Shown: positions 36,516 through 49,584 of the stretch, one piece after another
How the letters are laid out: every line of letters begins with the position of its first letter
Position numbering within the stretch: position 1 is the first letter of the stretch
From: Prostheceraeus crozeri
Lineage: Eukaryota; Platyhelminthes; Polycladida; Euryleptidae
Length of the DNA: 64,000 nucleotides
Assembly: GCA_907163375.1 (NCBI GenBank)
Contig: CAJQUW010001159.1
Location: 61,738-125,737, forward strand
Direction of reading: 5' to 3'
Translations under genes and position numbers: made by a program
Notes under the pieces: generated by a model
The model's database searches: none
Told to the model about the DNA's origin: nothing
The model's input: the letters and a program-made list of their open reading frames with translations, nothing else

Positions 36516-37845
36516 TCCATGCCGATGTCAGGTTCAGTTCATTCGAACTTTTGAGTGAGTGAGCGAACGAGATTTCGAGCCGTTCACTAGTTGGTAAACG
36601 GGTGAACTGAGCGAACGGGGTTTTCTAGTAGCTGCCGTTGAACTGAGCCGAACTAAGAATTTGCCGTTCATGAACTGAAGAACGAACTGATCTGAGGTCC
36701 CTCAAATTTCTATAATTACTAGAGGGAGATGTGTTCTCATATTGGCATTTTACTATTCATGTGCAAAGTTTGAATTGAGATTGCGAACTCAATTTCAAGT
36801 AGTCTCCGTTATGCTAAAGTTGAATCTAGAAGGATAATTTGAGGATTAATAAAAAAAGAAGAGATAAATAAAGTTTGATCGCGAGGGATTAGGACTGTGA
36901 CTTAGGACTTTTTTAAGTTCGTGAAGGTTTGCGAATGCATGCGATATTCATGTCAAAATGTAAGGTACGTTGACAAGCATTTCAATTTTTGGCAATAAAA
37001 TTCGCTCAAATCGTTCTTCATGTTGCTCTAAATCTAACATTTATCTAACATTTTTAAACATTATCTAACATTTTCTACCTAACACCATTCACTTCTAGAT
37101 CCTATTGAATCATCAAGAAGTCCATGGCTAACACTTGCGATAGAAAGTAAATTGCAGTAGACTAAATGACATTGTATTCCTAATTTTTCGAATAAGATAA
37201 CAATCAGAAAAAATGCCTCCTTTCAAAAGTGACCAAAGATTGTAAGTCTTGAAAAGTTATAAAAAGTCGACAACAATTGACTTTCACAATTTATCTATTG
37301 ATCAATTTAGTGATGAAGATTTAGTTTTCACACTGGTGAGAATAGCTATCAATTTAATCACATCCGCGGTCAGCTTCTCACCAATTCAACAGGTTGACTT
37401 CTGGCAAAATAATATAGGCCTACATGTAATGTTGTCGATGAGAGAGCAATTGATATTGAATATGGCTTCAAATATTAGTTAAATATGCCTGAGTTAGATA
37501 GCATACTGCTTCGCCTATTTTGTAGCAGCTTAACAAGTGTAAATATGGACAGTTGAATAATAAACAAAGAAAACTGTTTTGAAAATGACAGAGTAATGAA
37601 GGACAGAATAATATACAATTGACGCAATTGGATTTTTAATGGGATACTAAACACGGTCGAAAAGCGCAATCTACCGAAACATCGACAAGCAGATGCCGTC
37701 TTGTCAAGTGATCGGAAAAGAACTGAGCGAACAGACATTTTTAATGAACTGAACGGCTTAACGCAAACTTTAAATGAACGGTGAACTGCGTGAACGACCA
37801 AAATCACCAAATGAGCGATGAAGATCGAACTGAAACAATGGCCAC
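36516..37845. mobile_element. Element with GTTCA-rich subterminal repeats (about 1.3 kb)
   Basis: Both ends (36516-36700 and 37700-37845) are packed with GAACTGAGCGAAC- and TGAACGG-like words in both orientations, giving roughly inverted subterminal repeats. A third copy of the right end is at 58555-58680, sharing AACTGAGCG and a following AATGCAAA-type block. The interior, including the frame 37249-37482, has no recognised protein. Clustered subterminal words of this type are typical of non-autonomous DNA transposons. The exact ends are not defined. Confidence 0.5.
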
Positions 37846-40419
37846 GTTCCACATATACCTGCCATGTTAGTCATAATGTGAAAAGAAATTTCAGATTTCA
37901 AAATTCTAAAATTTCAATTCTAGTAATGCTTAACAGTCATGTTTCTGGTCCATATGGGACAGCGTTTATATCAATGTTCTATATAATTTCAATGAAAGCT
38001 GTCGCAAAGAAGTTTCCGTGGCATGGCCAAATAGTATTATAATATTAATTACAGCATTATTCCTGAGATAATCGACATCATAACAATCATGATTGATTGA
38101 ATATCACAATGGCATCAAAATTGGCATCCATCACTTCCGCATTTCGGAGTCATCTTCAAGATAGGCCATATGCATGGTCACTAAAATCTTTGAAAATACA
38201 TTTATCCAGTACAAAAATTATGAAGAGATCTCAACTGTAAGGTGTGTCCACTTTTGCAAGATGACAGCACCTTTTTCGAAAACGAAAATTCTTTGCGCAG
38301 AATCAAAAGAGACCGGCCTGAAATACAGGATGCCAGGTCAGGTCTTAGGCCCGATCCACCAGCGGCTAGTTTCCACCTCTGATGTCAATCCATCGCTGAG
38401 TAGGTATTTCATAGAATTTCCGGTTAATTACAAAAATATATAAATTAATTTTCTCTTTTCGTGGATTTCCAGGAAAGCAAATTCACAGAAATCCGGGAAA
38501 TACAACATGTTGTAATTGTCTTTTTTTAACAGTAACTCTAGTTACCAGATAACATTTTACAGTTACACAGGTTTAGTAAGCCACCAGAAACACAGTGGAC
38601 ATGCCGAGATTACCAATGGTTAATTGCAAGAAAATGAGACCAACGCGTAATGTCACTTAGTGAAAATTGGCAAATCAAAGCTATAAAATGCTCAAAAAAG
38701 CATTGAACCTATTGACAGAGATTGCTGGGTTCCCGTTTTCGCGGTGCTCATTGTGCCCGCAGCTGTAAAACACGTAGTTTTATGTACACAAACAAACATT
38801 TCATGTAACAAACATGCATATTTTGCAATTAGGCTCATGGAGCTTTTGAATCAGACATCCGATTGACTTTATCATTGGTTAAATATTCAACTTGCTTATT
38901 ATGTAAATACACTGATTAATATGAATTGCGAGCGGAAAGAGCAAAGGCATCATCAGATGAACCTGCTCAAATTGTGGTGTAGAGTAAAGATAAAAGTGTG
39001 AATGTTATTGATGCTGTGTCACAATATCATTTCATGAAAAAGATAAATTTTTGCAAAAATACGACAGATGAACGGATGACTCCGATTAAAGGAGTTATGT
39101 GCAATTGTGCTCACAATTTAGACATTCGTATGTAGCATTATCTTGCATATCTGCCAGACCATGAATACTGGAGCATAATGGTAGAGCGTCGATTATTAAC
39201 CTGTAATTAAGTAAGTCGGCAAGCAGCCTACCAAAGCAATAATTTTCTATCGTGTCAGGAGAATTCCTGGTAATTCCGGCATTCCCGAGAAAAAGTAAAA
39301 CTGTCCCGAAACTAGATGGTAGCGATTTTTCGGGAAACAGAAATCCCTACCGCTGAGTCACAGATGCATTCCGCTTGATGGGACCACAGAGAATCATAAT
39401 GTTGAAAAAGACTACCGATAGTGGTCGAAAAGGCCTTCCGGATTGAAATCGGACTTTCGTGCTTGCAACATTATCAAGTTGGGCTTCCCACATAGAAGGC
39501 AGAGAATCTTAATGTTAGTTTGTAATAATGATATTCATAATCATTTCAAAAATTAGATTTTTGAATATTTGATAACAGTTGTCTTGTTTAACAAACTAAT
39601 TAATAACTAGTTCAAAAATTTCTTCAAAACAACCAAAGCACCAAAATAGATAAAAATAATTTATTTAATATAATTTATGGCAATGCGTTGACAATAGTTT
39701 TTCAACAGTTGCGCAATACTTGAATTTGTAATTTTATTGATGATTCTGTATGGATTTCTTTGATGTCGACTTATTTCAGCATAATTAATAGACATGCCTT
39801 CTGTGTGACAGCTTTTATTTAATGAAATATTTGCAAACAGAAGATGTAGACATCTGCTATGGAGTACTCATTGCTCAATATTATGCAATTGTGAAATATG
39901 GAATGATGACAAAAGAAGAAGACTATAATTCTCATGAAACAAGAAATAAATAACTTTCTTCATCTTCTTCACTTGAAATATAATAAATGGTTCTCACTTA
40001 GTGGGAGTGCATTTTACCTCTCATTCACTTATCTTTCAACTTCATGAAAGAACAGATGAATGACTGAGATCATCTTTTCTTTGCTTTATTCATGGTCGAT
40101 TTGACAATGAACATCATAAAATTATCTGACAGAAGTCGTTTGTCTGAGTATCCCTGGCGTTATATGAAAGAAAATGTTTGATGTCAATATGACACACAAG
40201 CCCGCCAAGTGTCTAAACAGCTGATTGGAAGCAAATTTAATGAGTATTGTGAAATGAAATTGTCATAATTTTAGTTGGAAAAAGTCGGGTAAATAAAGTC
40301 AAAAATGCTTCAAGTCAGACTTGTGTAGTTTATTCATAGAATGTAATTAATTATAATTAGTTTTTCGATTTCGTTGATTTTTGTATTACAAAGTTTTCTG
40401 ATTTTAGTAAGATACTTGT
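37846..40419. other. AT-rich DNA with repeat remnants, no gene seen
   Basis: 39240-39355 contains GAATTCCTGG, TTCCCGAG and TCGGGAAAC words, like the CCCGGGAA tracts at 21465 and 22920; 38455-38510 is similar. 39178-39235 contains GGTAGAGCG, faintly tRNA-like but without a B box. No coding region was recognised. Confidence 0.35.
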
Positions 40420-40702
40420 AGTCATCCGCTGCGGGAAATGTTCGACACAATTAGTTCCTCGAGGATTACTCAACACAGTTCTACCTTCCGTCGACCATCA
40501 TCCAAAACTGTGCGTTTCAGCGAATCTTTTATTAAATTTTGTAAATGATTCTATTTTTCTGCTATTTTACACATCTATATCCATTGTATATCTGCATTCA
40601 AATTTGCATTTTTCTTTTCTATATTGTCATCGAATCTCTGTAATGTGCTCACCGAATTCAAATTATGTGAGACAATAAAGATTATCTTATCTTATTTTAC
40701 TT
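40420..40702 (+). repeat. Possible LINE 3' end
   Basis: The segment ends in GACAATAAAGATTATC followed by a short TTATC repeat, as at the 3' ends of CR1/L2-like LINEs, which finish in a microsatellite rather than poly(A). Upstream sequence could encode a degraded reverse-transcriptase C terminus, but I cannot recognise a firm motif. Confidence 0.3.
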
Positions 40703-42249
40703 TCCAATTGGCAAATATGCGTTTTTGGCTTTTGGCTCAATAAAAAAACTCCTTTAACATACACTTCAAATGTTTTGCAACTAAAAAGTTAAAAATTTTA
40801 CCAAAGTGAAAGCGTTGACGAATCACCGAAGTGATGAAGCAATTGAAGCCACCTCTATATGGCAAAGTACAGCTTATCGGGTATAGCTTAATTCTCATTA
40901 ATAATCCTCTTGCATACACAGTTTTTCACTTTTTTGTGCTTTTGTCTTCTTGAATAATCATTCAAATGTTTTTACAGTAAAGTGGAATTCATTGTTACGT
41001 TCTTTGATTGTGTTCTGAAAATGAGTTTTTCTGTTTCAACCTTTATCACTGCACAGTCACTCCTATAGCTTTTATGTCTTGACTGTCGTTCACAATACCT
41101 GCTGTGATGTAGATCGATAAGTGGGTGCAAAGAATATAGTCAATCCACATTAACACTGAATGGCTCGCCATGTTACAATTGACAATAGCCCATGATATCC
41201 ATGGAATAATTTTACGCTTATAGCAATACCGCTAGAGATCTTACGAAATTCATGTAGTCTAGACGCACATGTACTAGTTACTTATTTTGAAAGAAATTTA
41301 TTCTCATATATTTAGTACGGCATCAACTTATATTTATTCACCTTCCTATACTTTCGAAGTTTGTGCTGAGTGAACACGTGTATGCAATTTAACAGCTATG
41401 TATCCTTGCAGCACTTTAAATAATTATCAAACGACATATATGTTCCATCAAATACACATTTCATTATTATTTTAGAATCGGAATGGATTTAATCAAAGAA
41501 TATAATTAAAAATTTAATTAAAGATTGAAGCTTCCTGACCACACATTTTCTGTGCTATTTCTTCTGGTTACCTATTATTTCACTTTTTAAGTTTTCAGAA
41601 ATGCTTCAATAGCTCTATCACTCAGAAATTCAGTTGACATGCTAGGTCATACCAAACCAATACATGCTTGTTCGTTCGCATTGTTCTAAGATTAAAATGA
41701 AAATTTCTCTTGCGACTTTTAGATGGGCAACTTTCCTATGAGCTGTCGAAATATCAATCGGAGCGATGTCGGCGCAGATGGCTAACTAAACCGGATATGA
41801 TACTGCTTCTGAAATTGTTCTCACGAATTGCAACCATAAAGAACTCACGGATTGACGCTGTGAAGATAAGACTTGAGATGTCATCAAATTGTGCCACTTT
41901 TACGTCACGAAAGAATGGAATATTGTCATTTCATGATAATGATCTCTCGGTGAGATTACGGAAGTGACGACTTTATCACCGCTTACACGGATTTTGCATC
42001 AGTAAATGATATTCCTTCATAAATTAATGGATACAGTTCAGAGATTTGAATTTGTCATTAAATTTTCTTGATTACAGAAATTGACTTTTCTTTCAACTCA
42101 TGAAAAAGCCCTTATTGGCAATTAATTAAATATGGATTCAGTTTTCATAAGTTATGTACATGCACGCTGTCGCACAAAAATGTGAATCTGATTAATAAAT
42201 TCATCAAAAATCTTGCAAGTGTGCATATACAAAGTGGTCAAAAAGTTTG
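40703..42249. other. AT-rich DNA, no gene seen
   Basis: The frame 41710-41967 has no recognised domain. No bounded repeat. Confidence 0.4.
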
Positions 42250-42251
42250 TA

Positions 42252-43729
42252 CAGATTGTTTCATAAAAAATGGATCACCCTTAAACATCGCCTTAGCTTC
42301 AACTTTGAACTCCGCTCCGCTTGACTTGAACGTTTATCTTTTGAAATTTGTGGAAATGTTGTTGTGCTTAACTAATATTCATTGTTGGAAATTTGACAAA
42401 AGAGTGTTGTGTTGTTTCTTTTTAAAAAATAAAAAATAATTTGATGAAAAATTTATCAATGGTGTTAATAATACACAAAATCATCTTATAAACATAAAAA
42501 TAAAATATTTGTTTCTTTGTTATAAATTATACAAGTTATAAGCTCAGAAGCTATCAAGCGTATAGCACCATTATTCATCAACAATAATGTAACTGCTACA
42601 TGTGATTAACTCGACTTCATGTTCCATAGCTTCCTGACTTCGTTGCGGGTGGTGTTGTGGCAGCCTGATTGCCTGCCTTCTAAAATTAAATCTATATATA
42701 CCGAAAAAAATACAAAGCACAAATGAAAATAATAACGAGATCGCACAAAAGGCAAAGATCGCATTCACACTCACACTTGCTAGCAACTAGGGTTTTGCGA
42801 TCTACAAGCATTTTCGACTCTCTGTCGTAAGAGGCTCTCTGCCGGTCCACGCAAACATCCAAACGTAGAGACCGCCTAATTTGAGATTTGTTGTTCAGTT
42901 GATTATCAAGTCTCTCGTTAATGAGATGGAACACTGCACTAGACTCGTCTATTATGTCCACTATTCGAAGAAGACTATTATTCAAAAATGTTACACGAAG
43001 AGCAGCCTCTCAGATCGAACTGGCGAAATCAATGGGATCGGTTGATCTGTCTGGATTGAGCACCACAGTCCGACAGATGGAAAGGATGGTGATTGAGATT
43101 AGGATAAATATGTCTTATCAGGAAATTCCCGAGACATTACTCCGGCCCCCCGGTTGTACAAGTGCTACTCTACTGATTTGGAATTAAATTTGGACCAATG
43201 CCGCTCTGAACTCCCCATACAGCAAGGAACCATGATTCTGAACGCTGGTTATTTATGGATGATATGCTAGTGTCCACAGAGTTGTAGAGTCAACTTATGC
43301 AAGTCCTCAATTAGGGCAGGGGACATTATCTGGCCAGCTCGTTCTCCTGATGATCTGAATCCCATAGAAATGGTATGGAGTATTCTAAAAACGCGTCGTT
43401 CACTGCTACCTACAGATGGCGTATCCCAACTTCACAACTTACGTCAAGAAGTGAAAGAAAGTGGAAATCAGTCAAAAAATCAAAAAAAATATATATTCAT
43501 CTCATCAATGCCCGCCTCGTAATGTCATTGTGTCATTATTGTGGCCACAAAAAAGGCCACAAAATATTAGCTTATTAAGTAACCGTCTGTATCATCATAG
43601 CTTATAACCAATAAATTAGACACTTGAAATTAAAAACATGAAATAACATGAAAAGTTTCATACTTATGTTTTTTTTTATATTTTTTTTAGGATTTTTAGA
43701 ATTTTCCACTTTTTTTAAGATTTGGACTG
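42252..43729 (+). mobile_element. Decayed Tc1-like transposon, copy 1
   Basis: The ends are CAGATTGTTTCATAAAAAAT on the left and a diverged complement ending TTTGGACTG on the right, with TA at 42250-42251 and 43730-43731. The sequence matches copy 2 (53660-55009) in opposite orientation from end to end, including both terminal regions. This copy is longer because it keeps transposase sequence that copy 2 has deleted, but it is much more mutated. Confidence 0.8.
42571..43578 (+). pseudogene. Tc1-like transposase pseudogene, copy 1
   Basis: Broken coding sequence on the plus strand. Recognisable pieces are STIRRR (near 42958) from the DNA-binding part and, after several frame shifts, WPARSPDDLNPIEMVWSI (about 43332-43385), then RSLLPTDGVSQL. 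The last two pieces correspond to the catalytic Glu region and following helix of Tc1 transposases (DD34E). The catalytic Asp region has decayed. Alignment to copy 2 supports the assignment. Confidence 0.7.
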
Positions 43730-43731
43730 TA

Positions 43732-45679
43732 TATACCTAATGTTAAACGGATTTTATTCTTTCTCATCCAACGTGTCAACAGATATCTAGTAGCAGTTCA
43801 TGGGACTATCTATGCTCGTTAGAACACCTATAATAGATGGTTTGTTAAGAATCATTGATTTTATCCAAAGAAGATATCTAAGCGTATCAATTTATGACCC
43901 AAAATCATCAAACTTTTATTTTTATTGTCAAGTAATGTCCTCGAAGCTGTCATTCAGCGAAAAGGTTTTATTTTGATTATTATTGGTAAACTTGAAAATT
44001 ACGTTTAAAGCGCAAAAAGAAGAAAAGAATAACCAAAGAAGACCTTACAACTCGTGTTTCAACTTATGTTACCACGAATTCGAAGTTTAGTTGGAGATAA
44101 GTTAAGAAAACAGGCTAAACAACAAGAATAAGAAGAGCGAGAGCACCAGTCTCAGCAAGAGACAAGACAAGAAGTTTTTTGTCAGCTCAGGCACGAAATC
44201 AGGTTGGTTAAGTCAGGACTAGACGACTAGTCCTGAGCTAGGATTGTCACCTGATGGCTGAATAAGATAAGATGACAGAAAAGCAGTCAATGATGCGTCA
44301 ATCAATTTGCGACAAGTGATCAGTGATACAATATTTAAGTCGTTTTTTTCATCAGATATTGGTTAGATGAATCTCAAATACAAGCTGAGTGGGGCACTGA
44401 ACAAGACATAACTGTGTTTTTTCTTCAGAGAGACACAGACACCACACTTCACCTTCAGCAGTTGGCACCACAGCATACCAACACTTCAAAGCTCAATTAT
44501 TTGGTTACTGTTTTTCGAGAACTCTGTAACTGGCGAAAACTTATTCTGGTTATTGAATGTCATTGTACCCACTGCAAATGAAAACTAGAGGTTTTTTCCC
44601 CCTAGATGTTTTTCATCCACAGGATGGCGCCATCAAGCTACTATTCTGTGAGCTTGATCTTGATGGCGTCTTCCCGAGAAGTGATCTTATCGCGAAGGAG
44701 CATGATCAGTGTTGCAGCGTGCCTTTGATTTTTTCACAATAGATTTTTGGGGTGTTTAGGGGTGGTCAAGGGGTAGTCAGGACTTGTGCAGAGAGCGACC
44801 CACCTACCTCAGATCAGTGAAGAGCCTACTCCAATCCAGCGCCAGGACATTGAGAGAAATCAGACTTATGTCGGAGACTTATGCCCAGTGTTTTGAAGAT
44901 AGAGAGCAATGAAGAAAGATGCGTGAAAGAATTGAGAGACCGTCAATAAAACCCTGATCCTAACTTACTTTCTTGAACCGAAAGTCCTGAGCAGAAATAA
45001 ATAATAAGGAATATCATATATATTATTATGTATTTGTTTTTTGTTATGAAATATATGTTGGAGATGATGAAAAATATTGTTTAATAGTTTTGTAAAATAT
45101 TTATTGACATAAATTACCGTGTACGAATAGCAAAGTTTTTTTTTGTATATCCAAGATTTACAATTATCATACATTATTATGTGTTTCCCAACATTTCAGT
45201 CAGTTTATGTCATTTCAAGTTATTATCCATTTTTCAAACTTTTAAAATGTATCTTTTCGTATAATTAGAAATGTAGATATTCGTTTAAATTTTTCGTTCG
45301 TACTTTTCTTATACACCACTCGGTATATCTAAATGATAAAATCTAATATACATGCTAAGTAACATATTACAGTGTATCGTGAATACCTTCAGTTTGTGCT
45401 AATTCAAGTGTTAATGCCCGTCGAAATTTCTCTAACTTGCTAACTACGAATCTCAAATTGACCCGGCTATGGCTGCAACTTTCAGTAGATAGTTGTGTCA
45501 ATGTTGAGAGATGTAAACTTGGCGTGCTGATGATTCCTGATACTGGATGAAATAGCAGCTAGTCAGTTCTGTTCCCATTTTTCAGCTGAGGATGCAAATC
45601 AATATGTAATTATTCTATTTACAAGTGTTTGTGGATTTTTGTCTATGAAGCTATTTATGTCTAGATTTAGCAAGCCTCC
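43732..45679. other. AT-rich DNA with two small hairpins
   Basis: Hairpins: TCAGGACTAG/CTAGTCCTGA at about 44213-44236, and GATGGCGCCATCAAGCT with AGCTTGATCTTGATGGCG at about 44623-44671. The frame 44557-44742 covers the second hairpin and has no recognised domain. Otherwise no gene. Confidence 0.45.
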
Positions 45680-46515
45680 TAACATAGAGTATATAGGTAG
45701 GTAGAGTGTCGACTCAAAAAAGTATCTGTATACAGTAAAAATTTATATATAAAAGATTCAGTTTTTTGCGGAGATTACGTTCTTGTGGTCCAAAAAAATA
45801 TTTGAGCAGTTTTGAAAAAGCTAACTTTTTCAGAAATATTAGCTAAAAGCTCACTACATACTACCGACATGACACCCCCTTATAAGTAGTATAAAACAAG
45901 TTCGATATCAAAGGAATGAATATTTGCAAACAAGCATCGCAACTAAGCGGAAGTTAAACTGATGATCATGGAATTCTAGTGAACGGCATTATAATGGAAG
46001 TCTTTGTGAAAAAGTTGAGATCTTATTTGTGCTGTCTTGGCTGAAACTTCATGTTTTTAGTTCAATTTTCATCGTCATGATTTTATGATTCACTTAATTT
46101 ATGTTTCATTTCTTGAATCTGAATAGTGATGTGGACCCATTTACATGTTTTTAAGTTAATTCAAATAATTGTCTTTGATGATGTTGCTTTGCTCTACCAG
46201 TGGCAGGTTGCCTATATGATCACGCATGAAAACAATAGCAGGTCATCGAGTTGCTAATTTAACAAACACTACCTCTCCAAGGCTGTCATGACACGGTGGA
46301 TCTGTAAAATAATATCATTTCCTTCTGCATTATACTATCATGATCAGTCAAGTCCGTTGTTATTTCTTCAAAACTGCGTAAATGTACATATCTCACATTT
46401 GGAAACAATTCCAACTGTATTCACCTCGAGTTCATTTAATAAAATCGAAACTGTATATACATTGGGGATTTAATAAATGCCGAGTTGCTTCCTTACCTAA
46501 AATACTTACTTTATG
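45680..46515 (+). mobile_element. Non-autonomous TIR element, family A, copy 2
   Basis: The left end, CATAGAGTATATAGGTAGG (about 45691), and right end near 46490-46515 match copy 1 (31669-32513), as does the whole body. The two copies differ by scattered substitutions and small indels, so they are old insertions. No coding capacity; the open frames 46288-46473 and 46382-46582 are translations of the repeat. Confidence 0.7.
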
Positions 46516-48708
46516 CGTCCTAATGTCAGCTAACATAATATTTTTACCAATTTATGCCACACACAACCACATTCTCGCATAGACCCATGTCACCGATCGC
46601 AAGCATGATTATAACACATATGGATGATAGAAAATAACGAAGACTTGTCAAGAATCATCCCTGTGGGAACGAATCTTGCGAAAAACTGGCGAATGTCAGC
46701 TGCAGAATATCATGCTAAAGTATCATGTCGGGGCGGGATATGGCGAGCGGCGAAGTTCGCAATTCGCGCTCGCGCTCTATCTGTCACCTTTTTTTTTTGA
46801 CTCTTTCTCTTTATTTTTTTAGTATCTCGCGCCTACAGCCGAGGTTCTCTTCTCTCTCTCCTCTCCTCACCACCCCCCCCACATCTATCTATCTATAAAA
46901 GAAATAAGTCATTCTACTATCATTTGATAAATATAAGAATAATAGAGATATCCGCATATATCAATTTTTCATAACATCTCTTGACATTCAATAATTACAT
47001 AAATGAAAATATTAATTATATATCATAGCATTTACTGCGAATTTTTGAAATAGTAAATACTCTTTTTAGTTTTTTATTCGTGAATTATAAAAAGAATTTA
47101 AAAGATCAGATCATTATGAAGTACCTATACAATATATTTATTATAGTTTAGGTAATAACAACAGTACTACTACTACTTTATTAGTTTTACAGACCGACAC
47201 GATTTCGCGCCGGTTGGCCAAAAATCAGCATTAGTAAGTAACCAAATTATTACCAACAATCGCAAATTTTCGCCACCCACCTTTTTTTTTTTTTTTTTAT
47301 TTTTATTGTATTTTATAATTATTTTCATTTTTTTGGATAAATTACGTTTTATTTCACAAAATAAAATAGTAAAAAAAAATCCACAAAATCGTTAAAAAAA
47401 TATAATAATCTATTGCGTTCTCGTCAGATAATCTGTTGGAATGGATCTAGAATCAATACAAAACATTGAAAATTTCATTCAGACGAAGCTTCAATCTACT
47501 TCCCATTGGATTCACACGCGTTTCCTTTGATAGTGTCTGACAAGGAAGGGAACCGGATAGAACTCAGCAGACTTCATCACCCCTCGTGATTTGCATGTAC
47601 AACGAGTGAATCAAGTTAATAAAATGTTTTTATCAATATGTTGAAGCTGACAAACAATATACTTGCTAACAAGCATTTTCATTTATGCATGATGAAGCAA
47701 TGATGCTCTATTAAGTCGGTATTCGGAGTCATCATTTGATAAGGCTTCAGCAGCGAAGACTGGATGCAAATTAACGCATATTTTATATGCACGTCTTTCC
47801 TTATCGCAGCACCGCACAGATCTGCAAAATAGGTTGTTAGTTAAACGCACATATATCAGCGTGCTTAGTGAGTTTAGAATCATTCCGAAGAATGAAGATC
47901 ATGTGAAATCTATGCAGTGTAAGCAAAGTTGCAAAGATTGCTACTACGTGTATAGAAGACACGGCATTATTGCTATATGTGTGAAACAAAATGGTTAACT
48001 TAATTTGTTTAAATGTTTCTGGTTAATTGATGATCAACGATTTACTGTGCAAATTGAAAAGCAACTGTGATTGCATTTTCTGTCGAATTACATATGCATT
48101 TCATATCTTGGAATTATTTTAACACCAGATCTTCTTCTCCTGGCTTTCTTCCCACTTCACTCGCCGGAACGAATTTTCTTACTCCAATTGTCCAACACAC
48201 CTTCTTTCACTCCTGTTCACTTCAGATCACTTCGGCCTCCCTCTCCTTCGTTTCCCAGGTTTCAGCTGTCTCATTTTTCTTCCGACATAATCTTCCTCTC
48301 GCACCACATGTCATAGCTATCTTATGCGCGTCTCTCTCAACCTATCCTTCTCCAACTGCCCCCCCCCCCACCACCACCAGCACTCGCCTTCTGACATTCT
48401 CGTTCCTCACTCGGTCCAGCCCTGTCAGCCAACGACCATCTCTGCCACCTGCATCTTCCCCTCATGCGCCTTCATCACACCTACCGCTTCCCTTCCATGC
48501 AACATTGATGGTCTCACCATCGTTTTGTGCCATCTTCTCTATCAATTCCGCTGTTGCTTTCTTATATATTTTAACATACATTTTTAGCATAGCATATTTT
48601 AACACCAGATATGTCTACTTATTCCGAAAAAATAGTAGTATCCTATTTCTACTACTTTCTACTATATGTATAGAATTTGATTATCCAATTCATTTCGTCA
48701 CCTATTAG
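46516..48708. other. Intergenic DNA with low-complexity tracts
   Basis: 46735-46790 is CpG-rich (GCGCTCGCGCTC). 46790-46900 is pyrimidine-rich with CT and ATCT repeats. 47282-47298 is a 17-T run, and 47170-47185 has a short TAC repeat. 48110-48540 is a strongly pyrimidine-rich tract including 11 C at 48359-48369. The long frame 48067-48708 follows from this bias: its product is Ser/Pro/Phe/Leu-rich with no domain, and overlapping frames are also open. Confidence 0.5.
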
Positions 48709-48717
48709 CTATGGTAT

Positions 48718-49574
48718 TCCGGCAGCCAGAGCGAGCTTCTGCTGGGAACGAGTCCGAAAATGAGACTGACGGAATGACGTACACCCCGTGGTCACTACGA
48801 ATCTGTGCGCCTGTCGAGTCTTACCCTGGTCCTCTTCTTGTCAGGCAAAACAAAAGAAAATCACATGTTAATCCAATGGGACGCAGATTGAAGTTTTTGG
48901 TAAAAATGAAAATTTCCATGTTTTCTCTGATTGAACAAAGGTATCAAACCTAGAATCATGATTTTTGAATTGGAATGTATTCAGGTCATTTCCTATGATG
49001 TCCATGTGTTGCTATGATGTTTCTAGGCAATGTATGCGAGAATGTGGTTGAATGTGGAATAAATTGTCAAAAATGCTTGTGTTTGCTGACATTAGGAGGC
49101 TTGACACATCTGAATGTGCTTTGCCTCATGGACATGGATGCATGAACATGCTAGGAAGTGACCTGAAGACATTCCAATTCAAAAATCATGAATCTTTTTG
49201 GAAAATGGAAATTTTCATTTTTGGCAAAAACTTCAATCCGCATCCCATTGGATTGGCATGTGATTTTCTTATATTCTGTCTTATAAGAAGAGGACCAGGG
49301 TAAGACTCGACAGACGCTCAGATTCGTAGAGACCATATGGTGTGTGTGAAATTGGGCTGTAGATATTTGACTTGATGTGTTTGTTTGTCTGCGGTAGTTG
49401 GCTAGCAATATGCATAGATTTGAATACAAATATATTTCCTGGTTTACTAGACACGTCTGGTCTTTGCACAACACAATGCAAAGATACGTTTTAACCGCGC
49501 ACAGGGTGTACGCCATTCCGTCAAAGTCTCATTTACGACCTCGTTCCCTCCAGAAACTCGCTCTGGCTGCCGGG
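48718..49574. mobile_element. Mutator-like foldback element with 9-bp target duplication
   Basis: CTATGGTAT occurs at 48709-48717 and again at 49575-49583 (10 bases if the preceding G is included), directly outside TCCGGCAGCCAGAGCGAG and the complement of CCCGGCAGCCAGAGCGAG. The long inverted arms (about 48718-49010 and 49130-49574) share CGACAG/GAGTCTTACCCTGGTCCTC, GAAAATTTCCAT- and TTTTTGAATTGGAATGT-like blocks. The right arm has about 170 extra bases (49330-49500). Long inverted repeats with a 9-10-bp duplication are the hallmark of Mutator-like elements. A diverged relative is at 61627-62260. No transposase is encoded. Confidence 0.78.
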
Positions 49575-49584
49575 CTATGGTATA

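Noticed and set aside
39178-39235. tRNA-like sequence GGTAGAGCG
   Set aside because: An A-box-like word only; no B box and no cloverleaf could be formed.
48067-48708. 213-residue plus-strand open frame
   Set aside because: It lies in a pyrimidine-rich tract; two overlapping frames are open as well, and the product is low-complexity Ser/Pro/Phe/Leu with no domain.
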